The notes below the pieces were generated by a model. It searched no databases and had not been told where the DNA came from. It worked only from the letters and a program-made list of their open reading frames with translations. Of a stretch of DNA of 13,451 nt, positions 1-7,268 are shown piece after piece; positions within the stretch are counted from its first letter, which is position 1; the number at the start of each line of letters is the position of its first letter. The position numbers and the translations under genes were made by a program. The stretch comes from Christensenellaceae bacterium (lineage in GTDB: Bacteria > Bacillota > Clostridia > Christensenellales > Borkfalkiaceae), in assembly GCA_948482865.1 (NCBI GenBank), contig CAOMHR010000027.1, positions 1-13,451 of the forward strand, given 5' to 3'.

Positions 1-1001
1 CCGATATGGTACTGCTGCACCCAGCCGCGTTTAGCGTACTCTTTGCCAAGGAACACGAGAATATAACCCTTGTACTTGTCCTGTTCTTCTTCGGTTACGG
101 GCTTGCCCTTTAAACCTTTAAGGAAAATAGCGTTCGCTTCCTTATAGGTTGCGGGCGCGTAATGAACCACGTCAAGCGCGTGATCGGAAAGGCGCGAACC
201 CATTTTATCGAAGTAAGCTATTCTGTCCGCAAGCGCGTTACATAAATCCTGTAAGCACTTTATGGGTTTTTTAACCACGCCCGAAAGCTGTTTTACCCAG
301 CTTGCAAACCAGCTCAGCTCTACGTTTATAGCCTTGTCGGGTCTGAACGCGGGGCGAACTTTTACTTTTAAAGTTTCGTCTTCGTTCATTTTCTTGTGCC
401 ATTCAAGGCTGTCTACGGGGTCGTCCGTGGTGCAGACAGTCTTTACGTTGAACTTATACATCATCTCGCGCGCGGTCAGAGTTTCAAGAACTTTGTTAGC
501 TTTGTCCCAGATAACTTGGACGTTTGCGGGATTGATTACTTCTTCTATGCCGAAGTATCTTCTCATTTCGAGATGCGACCAGTGGTAAAGGGGATTGCCC
601 ACAAAATAGGGCATACTTTCAACGAACTGCGAATATTTTTTGTAGTCGTCGTCCGGTCCCGAAATACTGTCTTCTTCATAGCCCCTTGCACGCAGGGCGC
701 GCCACTTGTAGTGGTCGCCGTATCTGTCGCCCGCGCCCAGCCATACTTCGGCAAGGTTTCTGAATTTTTTGTCTTCGTAAATTTCCTTGGGCTGCAAGTG
801 GCAGTGGTAGTCTATTATGGGCATCTTTTCGGCATGCTCGTGATATAGAATTTTAGCCGTTTCGGTATCGAGTAAAAAGTCGCCGTCCATAAACGCTTTT
901 ACGTTGCTTTCGGTTTTTACCGCAGTCTTTTTGGGCGCGGCGGCTTTTTTAGCCGCGGGCTTTTTTGCCGCAGTTTTTGCTGTTGTTTTTTCAGTTGCCA
1001 T
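1..1001 (-). CDS. uxaC: Glucuronate (uronate) isomerase UxaC, 3' end cut by window edge
   Basis: Cytoplasmic isomerase that converts D-galacturonate to D-tagaturonate (and D-glucuronate to D-fructuronate), the first step of the Ashwell pathway. 333 codons are visible; the family is usually about 460-470 aa, so roughly the last third lies beyond position 1. The family opening is clear: FMDGDFLL near residues 37-44, then the amidohydrolase metal motif HCH (residues 66-68, in PIIDYHCHLQP). CTTDDPVDSLEWH and a final WVQQYHI also fit. Residues 1-35 are an extra lysine/alanine-rich tail (MATEKTTAKTAAKKPAAKK...), whereas family members normally start close to the FMD motif. I keep the distal start because it overlaps the uxaA stop by one base (TAATG) and follows a GGGGG run; the internal Met38 has no Shine-Dalgarno. 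Last gene of the visible operon. Confidence 0.95.
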   Translation of the reverse strand, partial: MATEKTTAKTAAKKPAAKKAAAPKKTAVKTESNVKAFMDGDFLLDTETAKILYHEHAEKMPIIDYHCHLQPKEIYEDKKFRNLAEVWLGAGDRYGDHYKWRALRARGYEEDSISGPDDDYKKYSQFVESMPYFVGNPLYHWSHLEMRRYFGIEEVINPANVQVIWDKANKVLETLTAREMMYKFNVKTVCTTDDPVDSLEWHKKMNEDETLKVKVRPAFRPDKAINVELSWFASWVKQLSGVVKKPIKCLQDLCNALADRIAYFDKMGSRLSDHALDVVHYAPATYKEANAIFLKGLKGKPVTEEEQDKYKGYILVFLGKEYAKRGWVQQYHI

Positions 1002-2473
1002 TATAAGGTCACCCCCGTTTTGAATATTGCAATTTCTTTGGTCTGGTTAATTTCGTTTCTGGTCTGTCTGCCGTTTGCCACATCAATGACCAGATTAATT
1101 AAATTTTCAAGCTGAACGTCGAAGTCGGTGTCTAAAACCGCGCCCGCGTTAAAGTCTATCCAGTTTGATTTTTTTGCCGCAAGTTCGGAATTGGTGGCAA
1201 TTTTAACCGTGGGGACAAAGCCGCCGAAAGGCGTGCCCCTGCCCGTGGTGAAGAGTACCAGATGACACCCCGCCGCGCCTAAATTGGTCACGGCGCACAT
1301 ATCGTTGCCCGGTCCGTTCAGAAGGTTGAGCCCCTTTTCGGTTATGTATCCGTCGTCCAGAACAACGTCCTGCACGGGACCCGCGCCCGACTTCTGCGTA
1401 CAGCCCAGCGACTTGTCTTCAAGCGTGGTTATGCCGCCCGCCTTGTTGCCGGGGGAAGGATTTTCATACACTTCCTGACCGTTGCGGCGGAAGTAGTCCT
1501 TAAATCCGTTGATAAGGTTCACCACCTTTTCAAAGGTCTTTTTATCCTTTGCCCTGTTCATTAAAAGCTGTTCCGCGCCGAACATTTCGGGTACTTCGGT
1601 AAGCACCGTCGTGCCGCCCGCCGCCACTATATAGTCGGAAAATCTGCCGACCAAGGGGTTTGCGGTAATACCCGAAAGCCCGTCGCTGCCGCCGCATTTA
1701 AGCCCGACTTTAAGGCAGGATATATCTGCTTCTTCACGCCTGTCCTTTTTTATTACGTCGGCAATTTCTTTCAACAGTTTTACACCGCTTTCGATTTCGT
1801 CTTCTTCGTCCTGACAGACAAGAAACTTTACGCGGCTTTCGTCCACTTTACCAAGCGTTTCGCGGAAGGCGGACATCTGGTTGTTTTCACAGCCCAGCCC
1901 AAGCACCAGCACGCCGCCCGCGTTGGGGTGGCGGACCATTTTCTGCAAAATAAGTTTGGTCCTTTCGTGGTCGTCGCCCAGCTGCGAACAGCCGTAAGGG
2001 TGCGTATAAGTAAACGCTCCGTCAAAGCCGTCCGTGCCGTACTTCTTTATGAAAGTTTCGAGTATCAGTTTCGCCTGTCCGTTTACGCAGCCCACGGTGG
2101 GGATAATCCACAGCTCGTTGCGTATGCCGGCTTCACTGTTTGCACGCTTATAAACGTTTACCTTTCTGCCCTTTACCGCGGGCAGTCCGGTGGGAATTTT
2201 ATTGTAGGTATATTCAAGATTTTCCGAAAGATTTGTCTTGACGTTGTGGGTATGTACGTGCGCGCCCTTACCGATATCTGCGGTGGCGTAAGCTATGGGG
2301 TTGCCGTACTTTATAATCTGTCCGCCCTTTTCAATATTTTTAAGTGCGAATTTATGACCCTTTGTCACGTCTTCCGTAAGGGTTACGCCTTCATAGGTTT
2401 CGCCCTTTTTCAAATCGGTCAGGGCAACGGCTACGTTGTCAAGCCCGTTAATTATAATTGTTTTTTTTGTCAT
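1001..2473 (-). CDS. uxaA: Altronate dehydratase UxaA
   Basis: Dehydrates D-altronate to 2-keto-3-deoxygluconate, the third step of galacturonate catabolism. The 490-aa length is normal for the full-length two-part form. An N-terminal SAF-type domain (about 1-95) contains the HVHTHN motif at 72-77. The GalD/UxaA core (about 105-490) has conserved cysteine segments: GCSQ (162), LGLGCENNQ (around 195) and LKCGGSDGLSG (around 260), then a Gly-rich CHLVLFTTGRGTPFGG segment near 403-418. The start is preceded by AAAGGGG five bases upstream. It lies 31 bp downstream of uxaB, and its TAA stop overlaps the uxaC ATG by one base, which suggests translational coupling. Identification is firm. Confidence 0.96.
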   Translation of the reverse strand: MTKKTIIINGLDNVAVALTDLKKGETYEGVTLTEDVTKGHKFALKNIEKGGQIIKYGNPIAYATADIGKGAHVHTHNVKTNLSENLEYTYNKIPTGLPAVKGRKVNVYKRANSEAGIRNELWIIPTVGCVNGQAKLILETFIKKYGTDGFDGAFTYTHPYGCSQLGDDHERTKLILQKMVRHPNAGGVLVLGLGCENNQMSAFRETLGKVDESRVKFLVCQDEEDEIESGVKLLKEIADVIKKDRREEADISCLKVGLKCGGSDGLSGITANPLVGRFSDYIVAAGGTTVLTEVPEMFGAEQLLMNRAKDKKTFEKVVNLINGFKDYFRRNGQEVYENPSPGNKAGGITTLEDKSLGCTQKSGAGPVQDVVLDDGYITEKGLNLLNGPGNDMCAVTNLGAAGCHLVLFTTGRGTPFGGFVPTVKIATNSELAAKKSNWIDFNAGAVLDTDFDVQLENLINLVIDVANGRQTRNEINQTKEIAIFKTGVTL

Positions 2474-2504
2474 TGTTACCCCTTTGTAATTTAAGGCGTC
2501 CGGT

Positions 2505-3971
2505 TTATTTGCAATCGTTTTTGCAGCCGCTTACAAAACACTCCAAAGCCGCTCTCATACCCTTGGTATCCATAGCTTTAAGATACTTTGCCACGGTCGC
2601 GCAGATTTCGGGGTGGATAGCGTTCATATCGGTTTCCCACGCTTCTTTCCAGCCAAGCGCGGCTTTTGCGAGTTTTTCGTAATCGCCGTTAAAATCCGCC
2701 CACAGTTCAGCCCAGTGCGCAAGATATGCGGGGTCGTCTTTGAGCGCTATTTTCTCACTGCCCCTTACGCCCTTGTGGAATTCTACAAGAGCCGCAAACG
2801 CAAACAGTAAATGATGGGGAAGAGATTTGTTTATTTTAACGTAATCTTCAAGCGTGGGCAAAAGCCTTGTCCTGAACTTGGTTGTGGAGTTGAGAGCTAT
2901 CGACATAAGCTCGTGGCGGATGAAAGGATTCTGGTATCTCTCTATTACGCTGTTTGCAAACGCGACCATCTGGTCCTGCGGCAGCGCGATTGTGGGATTT
3001 ACTTCTTCAAAAACAAAGTCGCGCACAAACTTGCCGATTACGGGGTCGTTGACCGCTTCGCCGACGGTATCGATTCCGCAAAGGTACGCCACGGGAACCA
3101 TAGCCGTGTGCGAGCCGTTCAAAATTTTAACTTTTCTCTGTTTGTAAGGTTTAATGTCGTCCGCAAAAATAACGTTAAGCCCCGTCTTATCCGCGGGCAG
3201 AACTTTCTGCACGTGCGCTTCCTTTTTAAGAACCCAAAGGTGGAAAATTTCACCCTTTACAACGTTGTTGTCAAGATATCCCGTTTCCTTGCGGATATCT
3301 TCTATTTCCGCAGCTGGATAGCCGGGGACGATTCTGTCTACCAGCGTGGACGTAAAGTGGTTTGCGGTCTGCATCCACTTAATAAACTTTTCATCCATCT
3401 TGTTAATTTCCGCAAGCTCTGTAAGGCAGCGGTAAAGCTCGTCGCCGTTGTTGTCTATAAGTTCGCAGGGGACTATTGCAAGACCCTTGCCCGCGTCGCC
3501 GTTGAATTTGTCGTAACGCCTTTTTAAGAGCGCGAGAAGTTTACCGGGGTAGCTCTTGGGGCAGACGTTAAAATCGGTATCGGTCGGGTCGACGGCAATA
3601 CCCGCTTCGGTAGTGTTTGAAATAATTACTTCAAGCTCTTCGCTCTCGCCGTATTTCAGAAATTTTTCGTACTCGGTAAAGGGATTTACGCAGTCGCCTA
3701 TTACGTCTATCACGCGGCTGGTTTTTACCTGTTTGCCGTTATCTATTCCTTCCAGACGGAGAGTGTAAAGTCCGTTCTGGTCGGCAAGTTCTTTAACTCT
3801 GCCGAAGGGCATAGGCTGCACCACCGCGACGTCCGCGTTGATTGCGCCCTTGTCGTTTAAGTCCTGTATAATCCATTCAACGAACGCCCTGAGAAAGTTG
3901 CCTTCGCCGAACTGCATAATCTTTATGGGTCTTGCGGGCTTTTTGTGTAAATTTTTACTTAATAATTCCAT
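2505..3971 (-). CDS. uxaB: Tagaturonate reductase (altronate oxidoreductase) UxaB
   Basis: NAD-dependent reductase that interconverts D-tagaturonate and D-altronate, linking UxaC to UxaA. It belongs to the polyol-specific long-chain (mannitol) dehydrogenase family, and 488 aa is normal. The N-terminal nucleotide-binding signature IMQFGEGNFLRAFVEW is at residues 18-33 and ISNTTEAGI at 117-125. The catalytic segment KILNGSHTAM at 282-291 supplies Lys282, Asn285 and His288, which matches UxaB better than the mannonate enzyme UxuB. The start has AAAGGGG seven bases upstream. It follows the ABC ATPase gene by 15 bp and precedes uxaA by 31 bp, consistent with a single message. Confidence 0.95.
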   Translation of the reverse strand: MELLSKNLHKKPARPIKIMQFGEGNFLRAFVEWIIQDLNDKGAINADVAVVQPMPFGRVKELADQNGLYTLRLEGIDNGKQVKTSRVIDVIGDCVNPFTEYEKFLKYGESEELEVIISNTTEAGIAVDPTDTDFNVCPKSYPGKLLALLKRRYDKFNGDAGKGLAIVPCELIDNNGDELYRCLTELAEINKMDEKFIKWMQTANHFTSTLVDRIVPGYPAAEIEDIRKETGYLDNNVVKGEIFHLWVLKKEAHVQKVLPADKTGLNVIFADDIKPYKQRKVKILNGSHTAMVPVAYLCGIDTVGEAVNDPVIGKFVRDFVFEEVNPTIALPQDQMVAFANSVIERYQNPFIRHELMSIALNSTTKFRTRLLPTLEDYVKINKSLPHHLLFAFAALVEFHKGVRGSEKIALKDDPAYLAHWAELWADFNGDYEKLAKAALGWKEAWETDMNAIHPEICATVAKYLKAMDTKGMRAALECFVSGCKNDCK

Positions 3972-3986
3972 TGTCGTACCCCTTTA

Positions 3987-5093
3987 TTACTTTCTCACGA
4001 TGTCGTTTTCGATAATCTGTTCGGTTTCCGCGTCGAAGAGATATGCGGATTTATAGGGAACTATAAATCTGAAGTTAGCGCCCATTTGCGGCGTGTCGTG
4101 CGGGTTGACCTTTAAAATAACGTTGGTCTTTGCGCCGTCTTCGTTTTCGACGGTGGCGTATACGTTGGTGGTGTCGCCCAGAAGTTCGGTAAGTTCCACA
4201 ACAGAGTTCAAGGTATATGCGGTCTTGGATTTGCCGAGTTTTACAGCTTCCGGTCTGAATGCAAACACCACTTCCTTGCCTTCAATCGCCTTTACGTTTT
4301 TAACAATGGGTTTAAGGTCGTAACCGTAGCCTTTCAGTTTGCCGTCTTCGACAACGCCCTTTATAAAGTTCATGGGCGGTTCGCCTATAAAGCCCGCGAC
4401 GAACAGGTTCTGCGGATAAAAATACAGTTCGAACGGGGTGCCTATCTGCTGTACATATCCGCCCGACTTCATAACCACTATTCTGTCCGACATGGTCATA
4501 GCTTCCGTCTGGTCGTGGGTGACATAAATAGTCGTCGCGCCGACCGAACGGTGAATCTGCTTGATTTCAGAACGCATGGTAACGCGCTGTTTTGCGTCAA
4601 GGTTTGAAAGCGGTTCGTCCATAAGGAAGATATTTACCTTTCTTATCAGCGCGCGCCCCACGGCTACACGCTGGCACTGTCCGCCCGACAGCTGACGGGG
4701 GAACCTTTCAAGGTAGTCCGTAAGTCCCAGAATTTTTGCCGTTGCCTGAACCTTTTCTTCTATTACGTCCGCGTCGATACCTTCGAGAGTAAGACCGAAC
4801 GCAAGATTTTCATACACGGTCAGGTGCGGGTAAAGCGCGTAGGACTGGAATACCATTGCAATACCCCTGTCCCTTGAAGACTTTTGGTTTGACAGCACGC
4901 CGTCGATATAAAACTCGCCCGAAGTTATGTCTTCGAGTCCCGCAATCATTCTCAGAGTGGTTGACTTACCGCAACCCGAATCGCCTACCAGACATATAAA
5001 TTCGCCGTCTTTGATTTCCATATTAAAATCGTGTACGGCGTGATATCCGTTGGGATATACTTTATTTACGTCTACAAATTTAAGTTGTGCCAT
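3987..5093 (-). CDS. ugpC: Sugar ABC transporter ATP-binding protein, UgpC/MsmX (MalK-like) type
   Basis: Cytoplasmic ATPase that energises carbohydrate import. All expected motifs are present in order: Walker A GDSGCGKST (37-45), Q-loop at Gln83, signature LSGGQ (135-139), Walker B IFLMDE (155-160), D-loop, and H-loop His193. Residues from about 240 to 368 form the C-terminal TOBE/regulatory domain typical of the MalK/UgpC/MsmX group; 368 aa is normal. No permease or binding-protein gene adjoins it. In Gram-positives such ATPases often serve several importers (known for MsmX), so a role in oligogalacturonide or uronate uptake is an inference from its position between kduI and uxaB. The start is preceded by TAGGGG. 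The name ugpC is a family label and does not imply glycerol-phosphate transport. Confidence 0.93.
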   Translation of the reverse strand: MAQLKFVDVNKVYPNGYHAVHDFNMEIKDGEFICLVGDSGCGKSTTLRMIAGLEDITSGEFYIDGVLSNQKSSRDRGIAMVFQSYALYPHLTVYENLAFGLTLEGIDADVIEEKVQATAKILGLTDYLERFPRQLSGGQCQRVAVGRALIRKVNIFLMDEPLSNLDAKQRVTMRSEIKQIHRSVGATTIYVTHDQTEAMTMSDRIVVMKSGGYVQQIGTPFELYFYPQNLFVAGFIGEPPMNFIKGVVEDGKLKGYGYDLKPIVKNVKAIEGKEVVFAFRPEAVKLGKSKTAYTLNSVVELTELLGDTTNVYATVENEDGAKTNVILKVNPHDTPQMGANFRFIVPYKSAYLFDAETEQIIENDIVRK

Positions 5094-5150
5094 TTTGTTT
5101 TTCCCCTAATAATAATTTTATTGTAATGGTTTACGCTATTTCCCGAAGGA

Positions 5151-5193
5151 GCAGGGCTGTCTGATTTTGCCGTATGACGGTGCGCCGCCCTGC
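5151..5193 (-). repeat. Intercistronic hairpin between kduI and the ABC ATPase gene
   Basis: The 132-bp gap between kduI and the ATPase gene contains a 7-bp perfect inverted repeat, GCAGGGC (5151-5157) and GCCCTGC (5187-5193). It encloses a smaller hairpin, CCGT-ATG-ACGG (5170-5180). No U-tract follows on the minus strand, so it is not a conventional terminator. It could stabilise or delimit the mRNA segments. The stretch 5181-5205 resembles part of the element found upstream of kduI (see findings). Confidence 0.5.
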
Positions 5194-5225
5194 CGCCGGA
5201 ATTTACGCAAACGGATTTTTGCCGA

Positions 5226-6095
5226 TTATTTCAAATCCTGCGTTCTGATATTGTCCATATCGTCGTAGGTCTGGTTTTCGCCGCACATACCCCAAATAAA
5301 GGTATAGTTGTGGGTGCCCACGCCGCTGTGTATGGACCAGCTGGGCGAAATTACCGCCTGCTCGTTGTGCATAATGATGTGACGGGTTTCGTCGGGTTTG
5401 CCCATAAGGTGAATGACCGCCTGGTCTTCGGGTACTTCGAAGTACATATAAACTTCCATTCTTCTTTCGTGCGTGTGGCTGGGCAGGGTGTTCCAGGCTG
5501 AGCCTTCCGCAAGTTCGGTCATACCCATTGCAAGCTGGCAGCTTTCGCACACATCGCCTATAATGAACTGGTTAATCGTGCGTTTGTTTATCCCTTCAAC
5601 CGTGCCGAGATGTCTCTGCACGCAGTACTTCACGCCTTCGGGCGGGTTTTTGCCTTCCACGGGTTTAACTATTTTTACCGTGGGATAGGTCTTGTGGGCG
5701 GGGCTTGAATTTATGTAAAACTTGGCGGGGTTTTTACCGTCCGCAGAAGCAAACTCAACCTGCTTCGTTCCCATACCGATATAAATGCCTTCTTTATTGC
5801 CTATATCGTATTTCTTGCCGTCAAGGGTGATTACGCCCGCGCCGCCGATATTGATTACGCCCATTTCCCTGCGTTCCAGAAAGTATGCGGTAGCAAGCTC
5901 TTTGAAAGTGCCGAGAGACAAGGTCTTTTTAACGGGCATTGCGCCGCCCGCGATAATTCTGTCCTGATGGGAATATGTTAAAAGAATCTCATCCCCTTCA
6001 AACAGTTTTTCAATCAGATATTTTTCCCTTAACGTTTCCGTGTCGTACTTTTTCGAATCGTCGGGATGATTTGCATAGCGGATATCGAATTTCAT
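5226..6095 (-). CDS. kduI: 4-deoxy-L-threo-5-hexosulose-uronate ketol-isomerase KduI
   Basis: Isomerises 5-keto-4-deoxyuronate, which arises from the unsaturated galacturonate released after pectate lyase action, to 3-deoxy-D-glycero-2,5-hexodiulosonate. The protein is a 289-aa bicupin, slightly longer than the usual 276-280 aa. The metal site is recognisable: SHTHERRMEVYMYFE gives His207, His209 and Glu214, with His256 further on in WSIHSGVGTHNYTFIWGM. The first half (YANHPDDSKKYDTE, GGAGVITLDG) also matches the family. An AAAGGAG Shine-Dalgarno precedes the start. The 129-bp gap upstream carries a structured element (6108-6187). The next enzyme of this branch, KduD, is not encoded in the window. 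Confidence 0.95.
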   Translation of the reverse strand: MKFDIRYANHPDDSKKYDTETLREKYLIEKLFEGDEILLTYSHQDRIIAGGAMPVKKTLSLGTFKELATAYFLERREMGVINIGGAGVITLDGKKYDIGNKEGIYIGMGTKQVEFASADGKNPAKFYINSSPAHKTYPTVKIVKPVEGKNPPEGVKYCVQRHLGTVEGINKRTINQFIIGDVCESCQLAMGMTELAEGSAWNTLPSHTHERRMEVYMYFEVPEDQAVIHLMGKPDETRHIIMHNEQAVISPSWSIHSGVGTHNYTFIWGMCGENQTYDDMDNIRTQDLK

Positions 6096-6107
6096 AAATA
6101 ACTCCTT

Positions 6108-6187
6108 TCACGCATTAAACATATGCCGTGAGATTAATGTTTACCGTAAAGCGCCTGCCCGGCGGAATTTATCCGCCAATGCGCTTT
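6108..6187 (-). repeat. Intercistronic two-stem RNA-like element, copy A (upstream of kduI)
   Basis: Two consecutive stems occupy the gap before kduI. Stem 1 is TCACG (6108-6112) with CGTGA (6127-6131), ending next to the kduI Shine-Dalgarno. Stem 2 is nested: outer AAAGCGC (6148-6154) with GCGCTTT (6181-6187), inner GGCGGA (6161-6166) with TCCGCC (6172-6177) around a 5-nt loop. Conserved strings are CCGTGAGAT, CGTAAA and GGCGGAATNNATCCGCC. The architecture is shared with copy B at 7076-7164, but the outer-stem sequence differs and still pairs. Strand is assigned from the operon. Confidence 0.6.
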
Positions 6188-6224
6188 TGGGGCGATAATG
6201 TTTTGTATTTGGTTTAAATTAAGC

Positions 6225-7064
6225 TCAGACCTTATCCCACGCGTCGCGGATAAAATTAATACAGGGTACTATGTCTTCGCCGGTAGTGCCTTCCAGAACA
6301 AGCGTCGCGTGTTTGTCGTACGCTTTGATTTTTGCAAAGATTTTTTCAAAATCAAACATACCTTTGCCGGGCGCAACCTGTTTCAGCTGACCGTCTTTAA
6401 ACACGCAGTCCTTGATATGGAACACAACGATTTTGCCGTAAAAAGTCCTTAATCCTTCGTCCAGAATTTCAAGATACTTTTTATAGTTGGTCGCGTCCAG
6501 ATAGTTGTAAAGGTCGAATATGACCTTAATGTTGTCCGCGCCTATTTCGTCTATAGCCCTTTTAAGGGTCTGAACATTCCAGCACACGTGACCTGCCGCG
6601 CCTTCCATTCCGACGTACGCGCCCACGCTCTTTGCGTATGCGCTCAGTTCTTTAAAGGTCTCCACGACGTCCCAAAGCGCGTCGTCCGTGCGGTTCATAG
6701 GGTTGTAAGTCCACTTGTCGTCGTTGAAACTGCCCGTTTCCGACCCGACTATGTTACAGCCCAGATTAGCCGAATATTTTAAGTACTCTTTAAATACTCT
6801 CTTGCACTTTACAACCTTTTCTTTATCCGAATGCACGGGATTGAAATACGCGCCTATAAGCGGTACTTCGATTTCAGCCTTTTTCAGCGCATTGCCGATA
6901 GCCAATGTGTTTTCTTCATTCAGCGCGCCCGCTTCGTAGGGTATTTCGTCAATGAATTTATACGCCACAAGCTGCACCGCGGAAATACCGCAGTCCTTTG
7001 CCTTTTGTATCGCGTTGTCAAGTCCTTTAACGCCCAAATCATGCGTTCTGAAAGCAATTTTCAT
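6225..7064 (-). CDS. Sugar phosphate isomerase/epimerase-like TIM-barrel protein, substrate unknown
   Basis: A 279-aa member of the xylose-isomerase-like TIM-barrel (AP endonuclease 2) superfamily, which includes ketose 3-epimerases, hydroxypyruvate isomerase and IolE-like enzymes. Four residues look like the usual divalent-metal ligands: Glu154 (VGMEGAAG), Asp184 (VIFDLYNYLD), His216 (VVFHIKD) and Glu258 (LVLEGTTGED). The PGKGMFDF segment (232-239) also fits. I chose the ATG at 7064 over an in-frame ATG at 7097 because AAGGAGA (7070-7076) sits directly upstream of it, while the longer version begins inside the conserved RNA-like element. It lies between kdgK and kduI, so a role in uronate or deoxyketo-uronate metabolism is likely, but the substrate cannot be read from the sequence. 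Confidence 0.85.
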   Translation of the reverse strand: MKIAFRTHDLGVKGLDNAIQKAKDCGISAVQLVAYKFIDEIPYEAGALNEENTLAIGNALKKAEIEVPLIGAYFNPVHSDKEKVVKCKRVFKEYLKYSANLGCNIVGSETGSFNDDKWTYNPMNRTDDALWDVVETFKELSAYAKSVGAYVGMEGAAGHVCWNVQTLKRAIDEIGADNIKVIFDLYNYLDATNYKKYLEILDEGLRTFYGKIVVFHIKDCVFKDGQLKQVAPGKGMFDFEKIFAKIKAYDKHATLVLEGTTGEDIVPCINFIRDAWDKV

Positions 7065-7069
7065 AATAA

Positions 7070-7076
7070 TCTCCTT
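7070..7076 (-). promoter_or_regulatory. Shine-Dalgarno that fixes the isomerase start
   Basis: AAGGAGA on the minus strand lies five bases before the ATG at 7064. It excludes the in-frame upstream ATG at 7097. It is immediately preceded by the CGTGA arm of stem 1 in copy B, so that stem and ribosome access could influence each other. Confidence 0.75.
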
Positions 7077-7164
7077 CACGTAAATTTGCCTTCGCAAATT
7101 TTCCGTGAGATAGCTTTGGTCGTAAATTTTCTGTCGGGCGGAATGAATCCGCCCTTGAAAATTT
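7076..7164 (-). repeat. Intercistronic two-stem RNA-like element, copy B (upstream of the TIM-barrel gene)
   Basis: Same plan as copy A. Stem 1 is TCACG (7076-7080) with CGTGA (7104-7108); here its loop contains a further perfect hairpin, AAATTTGC (7082-7089) with GCAAATTT (7094-7101). After CCGTGAGAT and CGTAAA comes stem 2: outer AAATTTTC (7124-7131) with GAAAATTT (7157-7164), inner GGGCGGA (7136-7142) with TCCGCCC (7148-7154) around a 5-nt loop. The outer stem is wholly different from copy A, yet perfectly paired, as expected if structure is selected. Confidence 0.6.
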
Positions 7165-7268
7165 TCGGCGTAAGCATTTATATTTTTAAATTGAAGCGCG
7201 CCTTAAATCTTACATTACAAATACTGTGTTAAATTTTGCGGCGCAACTTACCTGCAAATTTATGATTT
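7165..7268 (-). other. AT-rich intercistronic spacer after kdgK with a weak hairpin
   Basis: No coding sequence is supported here. Directly after the kdgK stop (minus strand) there is an imperfect stem, TAAATTTTGC (7230-7239) with GCAAATTTA (7254-7262), with one bulged base and no U-tract. It may protect a 3' end or mark a processing site, but it is not a convincing terminator. I see no good promoter. Confidence 0.3.

Noticed and set aside
1928..2494. Long open frame antisense to uxaA
   Set aside because: It lies wholly opposite a firmly identified gene, has no family features, and follows from the codon bias of the real strand. The same holds for the antisense frames at 2811-3527, 7764-8258 and 11183-11899.
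5151..5193. GCAGGGC/GCCCTGC hairpin as a terminator after kduI
   Set aside because: No U-tract follows on the minus strand, and the downstream ATPase gene has no clear promoter of its own in the gap, so read-through is expected.
5203..5550. Minus-strand frame overlapping the 3' part of kduI
   Set aside because: It is in another frame of the same strand as kduI, and its product is low-complexity with no family features, while kduI matches its family to the end.
7065..7097. Longer version of the TIM-barrel gene starting at 7097
   Set aside because: The added 11 residues are not family-like, the ATG at 7064 has AAGGAGA directly upstream, and the extension would run through the conserved RNA-like element.
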